Shown one piece after another: positions 56,073 to 63,934 of a stretch of DNA of 64,000 bases. The stretch is from DATJMJ01 sp035503915. GTDB taxonomy: Bacteria; Actinomycetota; Acidimicrobiia; Acidimicrobiales; Palsa-688. Positions within the stretch are counted from its first letter, which is position 1, and each line of letters starts with the position of its first letter. A program made the translations under genes and the position numbers. Location: contig DATJSU010000053.1 in assembly GCA_035503915.1 (NCBI GenBank), forward strand, positions 97,688 to 161,687, given 5' to 3'. The notes under the pieces are model-generated. The model was not told the origin of the DNA and ran no database searches. It saw nothing but the letters and a program-made list of their open reading frames with translations.

Positions 56073-57806
56073 ATGGTGGACGCTGAGCTCCACCCGGGTC
56101 GGTCGACGGAGAGCTCAAATCGGCACGACCTGAGGCTCATTTGCATGTACAACTTGATGACCAACGGCGACGCCGCGGAGAAGGTGTACTTCAAGGACCG
56201 CCTCAGCCGGTTCCTATTCGTGAGCAAGGGGTGGCTCGAGGCGGCGGCCCCCGGTCGCACCGAGGACGAAGTCGTCGGGAAGACAGACTTCGATTTTTTC
56301 AGCGAGGAACATGCCGCGGCGGCCTTCGACGACGAGCAGTACATCATTCGCACCGGGGAGCCGATCGTCGGGAAGCTCGAGAGGGAGACCTTCAACGACC
56401 GGGTTGGCGCCTGGGTATCTACCACCAAGATGCCTCTCCGAGACCATCTCGGCGAAGTTATCGGGACGTTCGGGATCAGCCGTGACGTGACGGCGCAGGT
56501 CCGTGCGGAAACCGCTCTCGCCTACCAGGCCATGCATGACCCGGTGACCGGCCTGGCCAACCGGGCCGCGTTCATGGACCGTTTGTCCCAGGCCCTGGTC
56601 GCCATCGGGCGTCAGCCCGGCCGGCTGGCCGTCATCTACGTCGACCTCGACCATTTCAAAGAGATAAACGACAGCTTCGGTCATGACGCCGGCGACCAAG
56701 TGCTAGCGGAGGCCGGGCGCCGGCTCTCGGTCTTGTGCCGCCATGGCGACAGCGTGGCCCGCCTGGGCGGCGACGAGCTCGTCGTGCTGTGCGGGGCGCT
56801 CGGCGACGACGACGACGTCGGCCGGATTGCCCACCGCATCGTACGGGGGATAGCTGCCCCATACCTGGAGGACGGCCGGGACCTGTCCGTCACTGCCAGC
56901 GCCGGTGTGGTCGTCACTGTGGACCCCCTGGCCGAGCCTGAACAGCTCGTCCGCGAAGCCGACGAGGCTATGTACCAAGCCAAGAGGGCAGGCCGCAACC
57001 GCTACCACGTACGCGACGCTCCCAATGGAACGACAAACGGGAGGGGCCACCTGCAGGCCGAGCTCTCCCACGCCATCGATGCCTCGGAACTGTTCCTCGC
57101 CTATCAGCCCTTGTTCTCCTTGGAAGACCACTCATTGAGCGGTGTCGAGGCCCTTGTGCGCTGGCGGCGCCCCGAGCGGGGGCTCGTCGTGCCCAACGAT
57201 TTCGTCCCCTTCGCCGAAGAGCACGGGCTGATAGCGAGGATTGGCGCGTTCGTATTGGACGAGGCCTGCCGCCAGCTTGCCGAATGGATGGCGCGGCCTG
57301 GCTGGCCAGAGCACTTCACCATGGCGGTCAACGTGTCCGGGCGGGAGTTGGGCGGCCTCGAGCTGGCGGAGCGCGTGGCGGACGTTGTTCGCCGTTACGG
57401 TATCGAACCGACCCGGCTATGCCTGGAGATCACCGAGACTGCCCTGGTCGGCGAGTGGGGCGACGTCCAAGGGACTCTGGCGGCGCTGTCGCGGCTCGGT
57501 GTGCGCCTAGCGCTCGATGACTTTGGGACCGGTTATTCGACTCTTGCCCACCTCCAGCGGTTGAAGGTTGACGTCTTGAAGATCGACCGCAGTTTCGTCG
57601 CCCAGATGGGCAGGGAACCTCGTGACCGAGAGATCGTCGCCGCCGTGACGGCGATGGCGCACGCCCTGGGGATGACGGTGGTCGCCGAAGGCATCGAGAC
57701 GAACCACCAGCTCGAGGCTCTTACCGGGCTGGACTGCAACCAGGGCCAAGGCTTCCTCTTCGCCCCCCCGCTGTCGCCCGAGGGAGTCGTCGCTTTGGTC
57801 GGCTGA
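56073..57806 (+). CDS. PAS-GGDEF-EAL c-di-GMP signalling protein
   Basis: Bifunctional-type cyclic-di-GMP protein of 577 residues, cytoplasmic. PAS domain at about 40-145 (WVSTTKMPLRDHLGEVIGTF with GISRD at its end), GGDEF domain at about 150-315 with metal-binding VDLDHFKEINDSFGHD and the signature RLGGDEL (F replaced by L), and EAL domain at about 330-575 with EALVRW, NVSG, EITETAL, LDDFGTGYS, KIDRSFV, EGIET and GQGFLF. The EAL metal and catalytic residues are all kept, so phosphodiesterase activity is likely. Cyclase activity is uncertain. The start is ATG 56073, or GTG 56070. No TM segment. Confidence 0.93.
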   Translation: MVDAELHPGRSTESSNRHDLRLICMYNLMTNGDAAEKVYFKDRLSRFLFVSKGWLEAAAPGRTEDEVVGKTDFDFFSEEHAAAAFDDEQYIIRTGEPIVGKLERETFNDRVGAWVSTTKMPLRDHLGEVIGTFGISRDVTAQVRAETALAYQAMHDPVTGLANRAAFMDRLSQALVAIGRQPGRLAVIYVDLDHFKEINDSFGHDAGDQVLAEAGRRLSVLCRHGDSVARLGGDELVVLCGALGDDDDVGRIAHRIVRGIAAPYLEDGRDLSVTASAGVVVTVDPLAEPEQLVREADEAMYQAKRAGRNRYHVRDAPNGTTNGRGHLQAELSHAIDASELFLAYQPLFSLEDHSLSGVEALVRWRRPERGLVVPNDFVPFAEEHGLIARIGAFVLDEACRQLAEWMARPGWPEHFTMAVNVSGRELGGLELAERVADVVRRYGIEPTRLCLEITETALVGEWGDVQGTLAALSRLGVRLALDDFGTGYSTLAHLQRLKVDVLKIDRSFVAQMGREPRDREIVAAVTAMAHALGMTVVAEGIETNHQLEALTGLDCNQGQGFLFAPPLSPEGVVALVG

Positions 57807-57985
57807 GCCCGGTGGGCCGGGGGGACCACCTTGACCTAACCAAGTACCAAGCGGCAAGCTGGTCGAAACAGATGGGGCCGCCAAGGCACGACCCTCCGCA
57901 GTGTCGAGCTCTCTAGGCACTGGCCGCCCCGCTGCCGCAGGCGTTCCCCTGCGAAACCGCACCCCATCGCTCTGCCCGCGTCCGG

Positions 57986-58462
57986 TCAGGATGGCCCGCG
58001 GTCCCCCGGCTCGAGGGGCAGACCCCTGCGGTGGGCCGCGGGTGGGCGCCCGGCGTCTGCCGGCCGGGCCCCGACGTTGACCACCCGCCATCGGCCGGTG
58101 TGGACGGTTTGAACGCGCCGAGCGAGCCGGTGGCCGGCGATGCGGATGATGAGGTGGCGCACCGGCCCGACCATAAGGACAAGGCCGAGGGCGTCGCCGA
58201 TGAACCCCGGCACGCAGATCATGACCCCACCAATGAGGATGACCACCCCGTCGAGGAGCTCCCGGGTGGGCAGCTCCGCGCGCCTCAGCCTCTCCTGAGT
58301 GTGCGCCAGCACACCCAAGCCGACCTGCCGGACGACGAAGGGGCCGAGGGCGCTGACAACGATGAGGAGCGCCAACGACCAGAGGAAGCCGATCTGGTGG
58401 GCGACGACCACGAAGGCAACGATCTCGGCGGCAATAAAAACAAGCGCGCACAAAAAGATCAC
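57986..58462 (-). CDS. FxsA-family membrane protein
   Basis: Small integral membrane protein of 158 residues with four hydrophobic segments. IFLCALVFIAAEIVAFVVVA opens it, and QERLRRAELPTRELLDGVVI with GGVMICVPGFIGDALGLVLM form the FxsA signature region. The family (E. coli FxsA suppresses phage F exclusion) has unknown general function. A Pro/Arg-rich soluble tail of ~35 residues ends it. GTG 58462 has no clear ribosome-binding site. Confidence 0.85.
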   Translation of the reverse strand: MIFLCALVFIAAEIVAFVVVAHQIGFLWSLALLIVVSALGPFVVRQVGLGVLAHTQERLRRAELPTRELLDGVVILIGGVMICVPGFIGDALGLVLMVGPVRHLIIRIAGHRLARRVQTVHTGRWRVVNVGARPADAGRPPAAHRRGLPLEPGDRGPS

Positions 58463-58544
58463 ACCGAAGGCTAACGGCCGGCGTCGCTGGTCCGTGAGCG
58501 AGCACGTCCAGCGAGCACCTCCAGCCGGCCCACATGCCTGTTAA

Positions 58545-58560
58545 GCCCCTCTTGAGGGGC
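58545..58560. repeat. Inverted repeat directly before a start codon
   Basis: GCCCCTC/GAGGGGC arms separated by TT lie directly before the ATG at 58561 of the frameshifted remnant. The position would hide a ribosome-binding site in RNA or bind a repressor, or it is a chance remnant. Confidence 0.35.
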
Positions 58561-58918
58561 ATGCGTGATAATCGCCACGTGACCAATCGCGGACCGCTCA
58601 AGACCGCGCTCGCCGGCCTCGCCGTCATTGGGGCCGCCCTCTCCTCGCCGCCTGCGGGGGCCACCGACAAAGGGAGTGGCCAGCCTCCGTACCGCCGCCC
58701 CGACCACCGCCTCGACCACCGCCCAATCGAGCGCGCCTGCCATCACCGGTGGCGGAGGGGGAGCCCCCGGCGGCGCAACTAGTGGTGGGCCCATGGTCAT
58801 GTCCGGCGGCAACTACGCCGACATGCTCAAGTTCGCCCGGTGCATGCAGCTATCGGGGCCCTTTGCGCCTGAGGCGACGACGGCTCCCAGCCACTCTTGC
58901 GCACAAACCAGCACATAA
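58561..58918 (+). pseudogene. Frameshifted secreted-protein remnant
   Basis: Two frames together look like one exported protein. The first, from ATG 58561, encodes a signal peptide (GPLKTALAGLAVIGAALSS) and then turns into unlikely Arg/His-rich sequence. A second frame, overlapping from about 58628 to the stop at 58918, continues with a Thr/Ala/Ser/Gly linker and NYADMLKFARCMQLSG. This resembles the K-F-x-x-C-M-R-x-H-G motif of actinobacterial secreted proteins. A one-base frame change around 58665-58690 would join them. The part after CMQLSG is short, so the gene also looks truncated. Confidence 0.5.
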
Positions 58919-58960
58919 GATCAGTGCCAAGGGTTCGCTGAGTGCGTGCCGGCCCGCCAC

Positions 58961-58993
58961 GCCATATCGACGCCATATCGACGCCATATCCAC
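58961..58993 (+). repeat. Three tandem copies of an 11-bp unit
   Basis: GCCATATCGAC is repeated three times head to tail (last copy with one change, GCCATATCCAC). It lies between the frameshifted remnant and the small secreted-protein gene. AT-richer than its surroundings. Confidence 0.7.
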
Positions 58994-59082
58994 GATGGAG
59001 CTCCCCGAACGGAGTTAGTCACGTGCCAGGAAAGCACTGCAACCAGGAGCAGGCCGCGCGACATCAGAGCTGGCGGTGGAGC

Positions 59083-59610
59083 ATGGGCGTTCCCCGCTCT
59101 GGCGCCACCGCTCTTGCGACCGCTGGACTTGCCGGCGCCCTGGCATTTGCCGGCACGGGCGTTACCTCAGACATGGCCGCAGCAACCAGCCTCGCGCCGC
59201 TTGCCAAAGCCAACGAGCCGACTGGCAACCTGGTCATGGAGCGGTCCGGCCGGGACGTCAGCTTCACGTTCTCGTTCAGCATCCCTGTCAATGGCATCGC
59301 GCTGAACTTCTACAGCGGGTCGATTGCCGACAAGCGTATTCCCGCCAGCTATGGAGGGACAGTGCTGGTGCCGGACGTGACGTCCAAATGGTTCGACGGT
59401 TCGGTCGGCTACTGCAATTTCGGCGGTGGCGTGAAGAGCGACCTGTCGTGCGCGGTCAACAACCAACCCATCCCCGCTCACACTCACATCAACGGGACCA
59501 TTGGCTTCGCTCAGCTCGGCCCCAAGGCCTGCGCCGTTGGCTACGGCTCACCCGTGAACAACTTCGCGCAGCCCGTTCAGACCCGCAGCGTCTGTGCAAG
59601 GGCCGGCTAA
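59083..59610 (+). CDS. Small secreted protein of unknown function
   Basis: Not recognised. From ATG 59083 it has 175 residues: a signal peptide (ATALATAGLAGALAFAGTGV), and a mature part of mostly beta-strand pattern (RSGRDVSFTFSFSIPVNGIAL) with four Cys in two places (VGYCNFGG, DLSCAVN, KACAVG, RSVCARAG). These could make two disulfides. GGTGGA just upstream may be the ribosome-binding site; the frame is open to 58942, with a GTG at 59023 as an alternative start. No membrane anchor after the signal peptide. Confidence 0.65.
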   Translation: MGVPRSGATALATAGLAGALAFAGTGVTSDMAAATSLAPLAKANEPTGNLVMERSGRDVSFTFSFSIPVNGIALNFYSGSIADKRIPASYGGTVLVPDVTSKWFDGSVGYCNFGGGVKSDLSCAVNNQPIPAHTHINGTIGFAQLGPKACAVGYGSPVNNFAQPVQTRSVCARAG

Positions 59611-59930
59611 GCCGCCGCATGTCCCCCGACTGGGAGATGTCCCGGCAGCCTCGTCCACGAACGACACTGACCTCCTCCATAGTGCCACGAAGACTTTTTT
59701 CGGCCGATCGCTCATCAGCACGTCGTGCTCGACTGGCCTTGTCACCTTCGCGCCAGTCGCACGGCGTCCTTCGCCTCGGGCTGATATGCGCCGCCCCGCG
59801 CGGCATGTTCCGGAAAGAACGTGAGCGCTCGGCGTGAGCAGGCCTACCAGGGGTGGACTGGAGCTTCCCCAAGTCTTAGGGCTGCCGGTGGCAGGGCACG
59901 CGCAACACACGCCGCCCAGTGTGGCTGAGT
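59611..59930. other. 320-bp gap without a clear gene
   Basis: Lies between two convergent genes, the small secreted protein and the glycine-rich protein. Two open frames on the minus strand are Arg/Ser-rich and lack ribosome-binding sites. I see no RNA, repeat or clear terminator. Confidence 0.4.
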
Positions 59931-61781
59931 TCAGCCTCCGACACGGTATGCGACCTTGACGAGCGGGATGTCGCCACCGGCGCGCCCAACTGCAACGCCT
60001 ATCGCCCTCGCCCCGATGCGCCCGGAACCCCCGCCACCGCCGCCACCGAACTTGCCATTAGTAGGGCCGCCCCAGCCCCCGCCGCCCCCGCCGCCACCGC
60101 CAGGCCAGCCACCGCCGCCACCGCCGCCACCGCCAGCACTTTGGCCGCCTTGGCCACCCGCCCCGCCCTGGTCGTTTGTCCCGTCGACACCGTTGTCACC
60201 GCTGAAAGCACCTGCGCCGCCCTTGCCTCCCGCGGGGTTATCACCACCACCGCCGGCCCCACCTCCTGCGCCTCCCGCAGTCGAGCTACCCGAGGTCCCC
60301 TGCCCGCCGTCGCGCCCATATGTCCCGCCGCTGCCGCCACCGGAGCCCAATGAGCTCGCTCCGCCTCCACCCCCGCCCCCAGGCGCTACCGCGAGGCAGT
60401 CGGAAACGCTAGCCCACCCTTGGGGGCACAGCCCGGACCAGCCCCCTCCTCCTCCGCCACCCCCGGTGGCGCCCCCGCCGTCGGGGAAACCACCCTTGAC
60501 GGGCCCGCCTTTGGGGTCGCCGGCATGACCAGGCTTCCCAGCCACGAGCTGAAGGTTCTCGCCAGGGTAAACGGTTACCGTGGCCGTCACCTCGCCACCG
60601 TGGCCCGCATTGTCGGCCACCGCAGGGTGAGGTACGTAATGCTCTACGCCGTCACCACCCGTGGCCCCGACCGCCACCACCGTGACCTCGTGCACGCCTG
60701 CGGGCACGGTCCAGGGCGCCACACCGGGGAACTCGAGCTCCACCAGGCCGGGCTTGTCCACGGTCGGCTTCACATAATTAGCTCCCGAGGGGCTGGTCCC
60801 TTCGCCGCCGGAGCCACCCGAGCCACCGCCGCCGCCCCCCGAACTGCTGCCCGAGCCGCCCTCTCCCGGACCAACTGCAATGCCGGTCACCTGTCCGGTG
60901 CCAGTGAGGAAATGGTCGGACGCGCCCGAGCCGTCGAGCGCGGCACGCCCGATCGATTGGAACTGGTTGTCGCCCCAATAGACATAGCCGCCGTAGACAG
61001 CCACACCGCTAACGACTGCGGTTTCCACCGTTGTGACGACGTGGATGAACTGCTCCTGGGGAGCTGAACCGTCGAGGGCGGCCTTGGCGATCCAGGAGTC
61101 GTCGGCATCGTTCTGGTCGGACCAGCCCCAGTACAGCTCGCCCCCTGAGACTGCGAGCCCATCGGCGTCGGTGCCGGCTCGGGATATGAACGACGGGTTG
61201 GCACCCGAGCCGTCGAGGGCGGCACGCCCGATAGCGCCCATCGCGCTCCCTCCTGGGTTCGGGGAGCCACTTTCGGTCCAGTAGATATATTGCCCGGTCA
61301 CGGCGACCGCGTTCGCCCCGGTACCAGCGTTTGGCACGAAGCTCTCTTCGGCCCCGGAGCCGTCAAGGCTGGCCCGGCCAATCGTCGTCCCGTTCGCCCA
61401 GTACAGGTAAGCGCCGCTCACCGACACGCCACAAGCACCACGGCTCGCCCCACTTACGATCTGCTTGGCACCTTCACCATCGAGGTTGGCTCGCCAGATA
61501 GAGCCCGTCCCATCCTCAGCCCAGTAAAGGTAGGCGCCCGCAACGGCGACCCCGCAGGGGTAACTAAGCACGCCTAGGTGCACGAAGCTGCCCTCCAGGC
61601 CCGACCCGTCAGTCCCCGCCCGACCGACCGAGCCTGCCTGCGCTACCCAGTACACGTAGTCGCCAGCACCACTGGACATCGCGGGTAGCAATGTCGTCGC
61701 CGCGGTGGCGGCAGCAGGGCCCAGCAAGCAAACGACCGCGAGACCTCCCGCGATCGCCACAGGTCGGATCCTTCGTCCCAC
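59931..61781 (-). CDS. Secreted YWTD-like propeller with glycine-rich C-terminal region
   Basis: 616-residue exported protein from GTG 61781 (GGAGGACTGAGGAA just upstream), starting with a signal peptide (RPVAIAGGLAVVCLLGPAAATA). The first ~310 residues contain repeated blades of the LDL-receptor/DUF5050 type: SGAYLYWANGTTIGRASLDGSG and relatives, about six or seven. A Gly/Ser linker follows. The second half has a beta domain (VEHYVPHPA; HGGEVTATVTVYPGENLQLV) and then long glycine runs with scattered Ser and Asp, ending in VKVAYRVGG. This is the pattern of bacterial glycine-rich surface proteins. Role unknown; likely cell-surface or matrix. Confidence 0.8.
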   Translation of the reverse strand: MGRRIRPVAIAGGLAVVCLLGPAAATAATTLLPAMSSGAGDYVYWVAQAGSVGRAGTDGSGLEGSFVHLGVLSYPCGVAVAGAYLYWAEDGTGSIWRANLDGEGAKQIVSGASRGACGVSVSGAYLYWANGTTIGRASLDGSGAEESFVPNAGTGANAVAVTGQYIYWTESGSPNPGGSAMGAIGRAALDGSGANPSFISRAGTDADGLAVSGGELYWGWSDQNDADDSWIAKAALDGSAPQEQFIHVVTTVETAVVSGVAVYGGYVYWGDNQFQSIGRAALDGSGASDHFLTGTGQVTGIAVGPGEGGSGSSSGGGGGGSGGSGGEGTSPSGANYVKPTVDKPGLVELEFPGVAPWTVPAGVHEVTVVAVGATGGDGVEHYVPHPAVADNAGHGGEVTATVTVYPGENLQLVAGKPGHAGDPKGGPVKGGFPDGGGATGGGGGGGGWSGLCPQGWASVSDCLAVAPGGGGGGGASSLGSGGGSGGTYGRDGGQGTSGSSTAGGAGGGAGGGGDNPAGGKGGAGAFSGDNGVDGTNDQGGAGGQGGQSAGGGGGGGGGWPGGGGGGGGGWGGPTNGKFGGGGGGGSGRIGARAIGVAVGRAGGDIPLVKVAYRVGG

Positions 61782-62311
61782 TTCCTCAGTCCTCCACGGT
61801 CCGGTCCTCCCCCATCGAGGCCGTCGAACTGGTGAGAGCTTAGGTGCCCTTATTGCACGACGGCGGGCGAACGTCTGTTCCTCGGCCACGACAGCTTCAC
61901 GGGCCCCTGCGAAGACGGCGAAGTTGCTCGGCGGGGCTGCGCCCAGGCACTTCAGAACGTCCCATTTAGGAGCTTGGCCCTCACCCTTGAGGGGTACCTG
62001 CTCAGAGTTCGACCGACGTACCTGCAGGAGTCGTGGGTGTCACGAGGCCAGTGCTGAGATCTGTTCCTTTCTGTTTTGCTATTTGTGGGTTTTGGGGCGG
62101 TGCGTTGGCCCAGGGGGGTGCTTGAACAGCAACCTGACCACATAGGGGCCCCCGCCGCTGAGTACCGGCGACTTGGCCAGCTTGGGCTGGAGCGACAGCT
62201 CGCCAGTGGCTGGAGGTGACCAACGGCCCTGTGGGCCCCAACTAACGGCCCTGCCGAAGAGAGGTCGTGCTCGGGATCGTGGCTTTCGCACTCAACAAGG
62301 AGGACGAAGCC
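61782..62311. promoter_or_regulatory. Divergent 530-bp region before dps
   Basis: Region between the divergent starts of the glycine-rich protein and Dps. It holds no convincing gene; the glycine-rich frame continues upstream to 61889 without better start evidence. A small GGCCC/GGGCC hairpin is near 62225-62240. The Dps start has AAGGAGG (62297-62303). I cannot locate an oxidative-stress regulator site. Confidence 0.35.
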
Positions 62312-62782
62312 ATGACCACAATGGACATCGGGATCGAGCCAGAGGCGCGTGCTGAAATAACCGAAGGGCTGTCGCGCCTGTTAGCAGACAGCTACACCCT
62401 CTACCTGAAGACCCACAACTACCACTGGAACGTGACGGGGCCCATGTTTGGGACGCTCCACCTCATGTTCGAACAGCAGTACACAGAGCTCGCCCTCGCT
62501 GTCGACCTTATCGCCGAGCGCATTCGGGCCTTGGGCGAGCGAGCGCCCGGCAGCTATGGGGAGTTCGCCAAGCTCACTGCCATCAGTGAAGACGATGACC
62601 AGCCTGACGCCACCGAGATGCTCCGACGGCTGCTGGCAGGCCAGGAAGCCGTGGCCCGGACAGCCCGCGAAGCGTTCCGCCTTGCAGAGCAGGGTGGCGA
62701 TCAGCCAAGCATGGACCTTTTGACTCAGCGGATGCAGGTCCACGAAAAGGCGGCATGGATGTTACGCAGCCTCCTAATGTGA
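62312..62782 (+). CDS. dps: Dps-family ferritin-like DNA-protection protein
   Basis: Small ferritin-like protein of 156 residues that assembles into a 12-mer, oxidises iron with peroxide and protects DNA. Ferroxidase residues are found in THNYHWNVTGPMF (His35 and His38 region) and HLMFEQQYTEL, and AERIRALGERAPGSYGEF is the characteristic helix-turn. The acidic/basic N-terminal tail is short, so direct DNA binding is uncertain. A good AAGGAGG precedes ATG 62312. The alternative is the related bacterioferritin-like subgroup. Confidence 0.93.
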   Translation: MTTMDIGIEPEARAEITEGLSRLLADSYTLYLKTHNYHWNVTGPMFGTLHLMFEQQYTELALAVDLIAERIRALGERAPGSYGEFAKLTAISEDDDQPDATEMLRRLLAGQEAVARTAREAFRLAEQGGDQPSMDLLTQRMQVHEKAAWMLRSLLM

Positions 62783-63171
62783 CCGACGTCCGCATGGTCC
62801 GATAGAAGAAGAGGCCGAGAGGAACGAGCCCCTCATTCTGTCCGCACCCTCCCAGTTCGGCTCCTGCTCGAGTTCTCCAGCTAGAGGCTCAGGTCCCGCA
62901 ACTGCCCAGGAATCGTTCTCCCTCCGTGCCTATAGGCGACGGATGCCTGCTGGCTCGATCCCGAGGTTTTGCTGCTTCTGACTGGGCCCTATTAGGTAGC
63001 CTCTCGGCTCCGCCCGCGTCCGCCCCGTGGTCCCGCCGGCCTGCCCGGCCCTCTCCCCGCGCCCCCTCTGCCTGTTCTTTGTCCGCGCTCCTGCCGTTCT
63101 CCCTCTCTCCCGCACATTTATGGTGGGCCGTAGTCTCTCTTATTCGAACGCGCCTGACGTACACGAACAGC
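62783..63171. other. 389-bp region with a pyrimidine-rich tract
   Basis: From about 62990 to 63120 the plus strand is strongly pyrimidine-rich (purine-rich on the minus strand), unlike the neighbouring coding DNA. An open frame on the plus strand through the region is antisense to vapC later and has no good start. A minus-strand frame from GTG 63164 follows the vapC stop closely but encodes low-complexity Arg/Gly/Glu sequence. Nothing definite is assigned. Confidence 0.4.
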
Positions 63172-63603
63172 TCAGGGACGTCGCAGATCTCCTGGCAAGA
63201 GAGTGAAGTGGCCGCCGCTCAGGGGTCGAAGCGCGCGGAAGTGACGCTCGTCGAAGGTGAGCACCCGCCGAGTACCGTGTTGCTGCGCAGCGACGATCAC
63301 GCTGAGATCTGCGAGCCCAACATCGAGATCTTCGTAGCGGCGCTCCAGGTCAGCTATTACGCGATAACCATCCGCCTCGAGATGAGCGACAGTGAACCGA
63401 CCGGCAGCAAGATCGTCGACAAAGGCGAGCCGAGAGCTACGGCCAAGACGGCGACCGAGGAGATAATCGACCTCTGCGGTCACTGGAGCTGGCACCACGA
63501 GTTCGCCCGGCTCGTCCCGGAGCAGTGCCTCGATCGTCGAACGGAGCCGATCGCGGCGGTCAGCCACTGCAACCAGTGGGGCCGCGTCCATGATCAAGGT
63601 CAA
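63172..63603 (-). CDS. PIN-domain toxin (VapC type)
   Basis: Likely ribonuclease toxin of a type II pair, 143 residues. PIN-domain acidic residues fit Asp6 (IMDAAPLVAV), Glu44 (VTAEVDYLL), Asp99 (VGLADLSVIVAA) and Asp118 (VLTFDERHF). The TTG at 63603 overlaps the antitoxin stop by 4 bp. ATG 63591 and TTG 63597 are other possible starts. RNA target unknown. Confidence 0.88.
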   Translation of the reverse strand: MTLIMDAAPLVAVADRRDRLRSTIEALLRDEPGELVVPAPVTAEVDYLLGRRLGRSSRLAFVDDLAAGRFTVAHLEADGYRVIADLERRYEDLDVGLADLSVIVAAQQHGTRRVLTFDERHFRALRPLSGGHFTLLPGDLRRP

Positions 63604-63827
63604 TTACCGAAGCCCTCGAGCAGGTCGTCCTCATTGAGGTCGGCGATCGAACCGCCCGGACCGTCGGCACTTCCGATGAGCGCGAAATTCCGGTCTCCGT
63701 GCCGCTCCGGCTCATAGAACCGGATGGCGCGCCGGATGACCTCCGCCTGGGACGTACCTTCCCGCTCGGCAAGTGTGGCTAGCCGAGCGATCTCCTCTGG
63801 GCTGAGGTAGACACTCGTTTTCTGCAC
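63600..63827 (-). CDS. Ribbon-helix-helix antitoxin (VapB type)
   Basis: 75-residue protein with a typical ribbon-helix-helix start, QKTSVYLSPEEIARLATLA, then helix EGTSQAEVIRRAIRFYE, which would dimerise and bind the operon's operator. The C-terminus (SIADLNEDDLLEGFG) would wrap the PIN toxin. GTG 63827 lies inside palindromic DNA. The antitoxin-first order and 4-bp overlap with the toxin gene are as usual. Confidence 0.87.
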   Translation of the reverse strand: MQKTSVYLSPEEIARLATLAEREGTSQAEVIRRAIRFYEPERHGDRNFALIGSADGPGGSIADLNEDDLLEGFGN

Positions 63828-63849
63828 CTACGTAGGGTATCACGTAGGG
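63827..63849 (-). promoter_or_regulatory. Probable autoregulatory operator of the toxin-antitoxin operon
   Basis: ACGTAGGG occurs twice as a direct repeat (63830-63837 and 63842-63849), spaced 12 bp from start to start. CCTACGTAGG at 63827-63836 is a perfect palindrome. On the minus strand TACCCT lies 6 bp before the antitoxin GTG, which would fit a -10 box and a leaderless message. Ribbon-helix-helix antitoxins commonly bind such tandem sites. Confidence 0.6.
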
Positions 63850-63860
63850 CACTCTACGAG

Positions 63861-63934
63861 TGGGCGCTAGAGGACTCGAACCTCCGACCTCAGCCGTGTG
63901 AAGGCTGCGCTCTAACCAACTGAGCCAAGCGCCC
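63861..63934 (-). tRNA. tRNA-Val (anticodon CAC)
   Basis: 74-nt class I tRNA read leftward. Acceptor stem GGGCGCT/AGCGCCC closes at 63928-63934 and 63862-63868, discriminator A from 63861. The anticodon stem CAGCC/GGCTG encloses TTCACAC, giving CAC for GUG. D-arm (GCTCAGTTGGTTAGAGC) and T-arm (GGAGGTTCGAGTCCTCT) are standard. CCA is not encoded. Confidence 0.96.

Noticed and set aside
58961..58993. CRISPR-like array
   Set aside because: Copies are contiguous with no spacers and only three units; no cas gene is nearby.
60070..60150. DNA tandem repeat as a separate element
   Set aside because: It is the coding repeat of the glycine-rich protein, not an independent repeat.
59956..60528. Proline-rich open frame on the plus strand
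   Set aside because: It is the exact antisense of the glycine-rich coding repeat; poly-proline arises from the GGN codons of the real gene.
62926..63717. Long plus-strand open frame through the dps-vapBC gap
   Set aside because: It is antisense to both toxin-antitoxin genes for its second half, has no ribosome-binding site, and starts in low-complexity DNA.
63861..63934. att-site duplication of the tRNA-Val 3' end
   Set aside because: I saw no second copy of the tRNA 3' segment within the window; similarity to the tRNA-Leu T-arm is ordinary tRNA conservation. No integrase is present.
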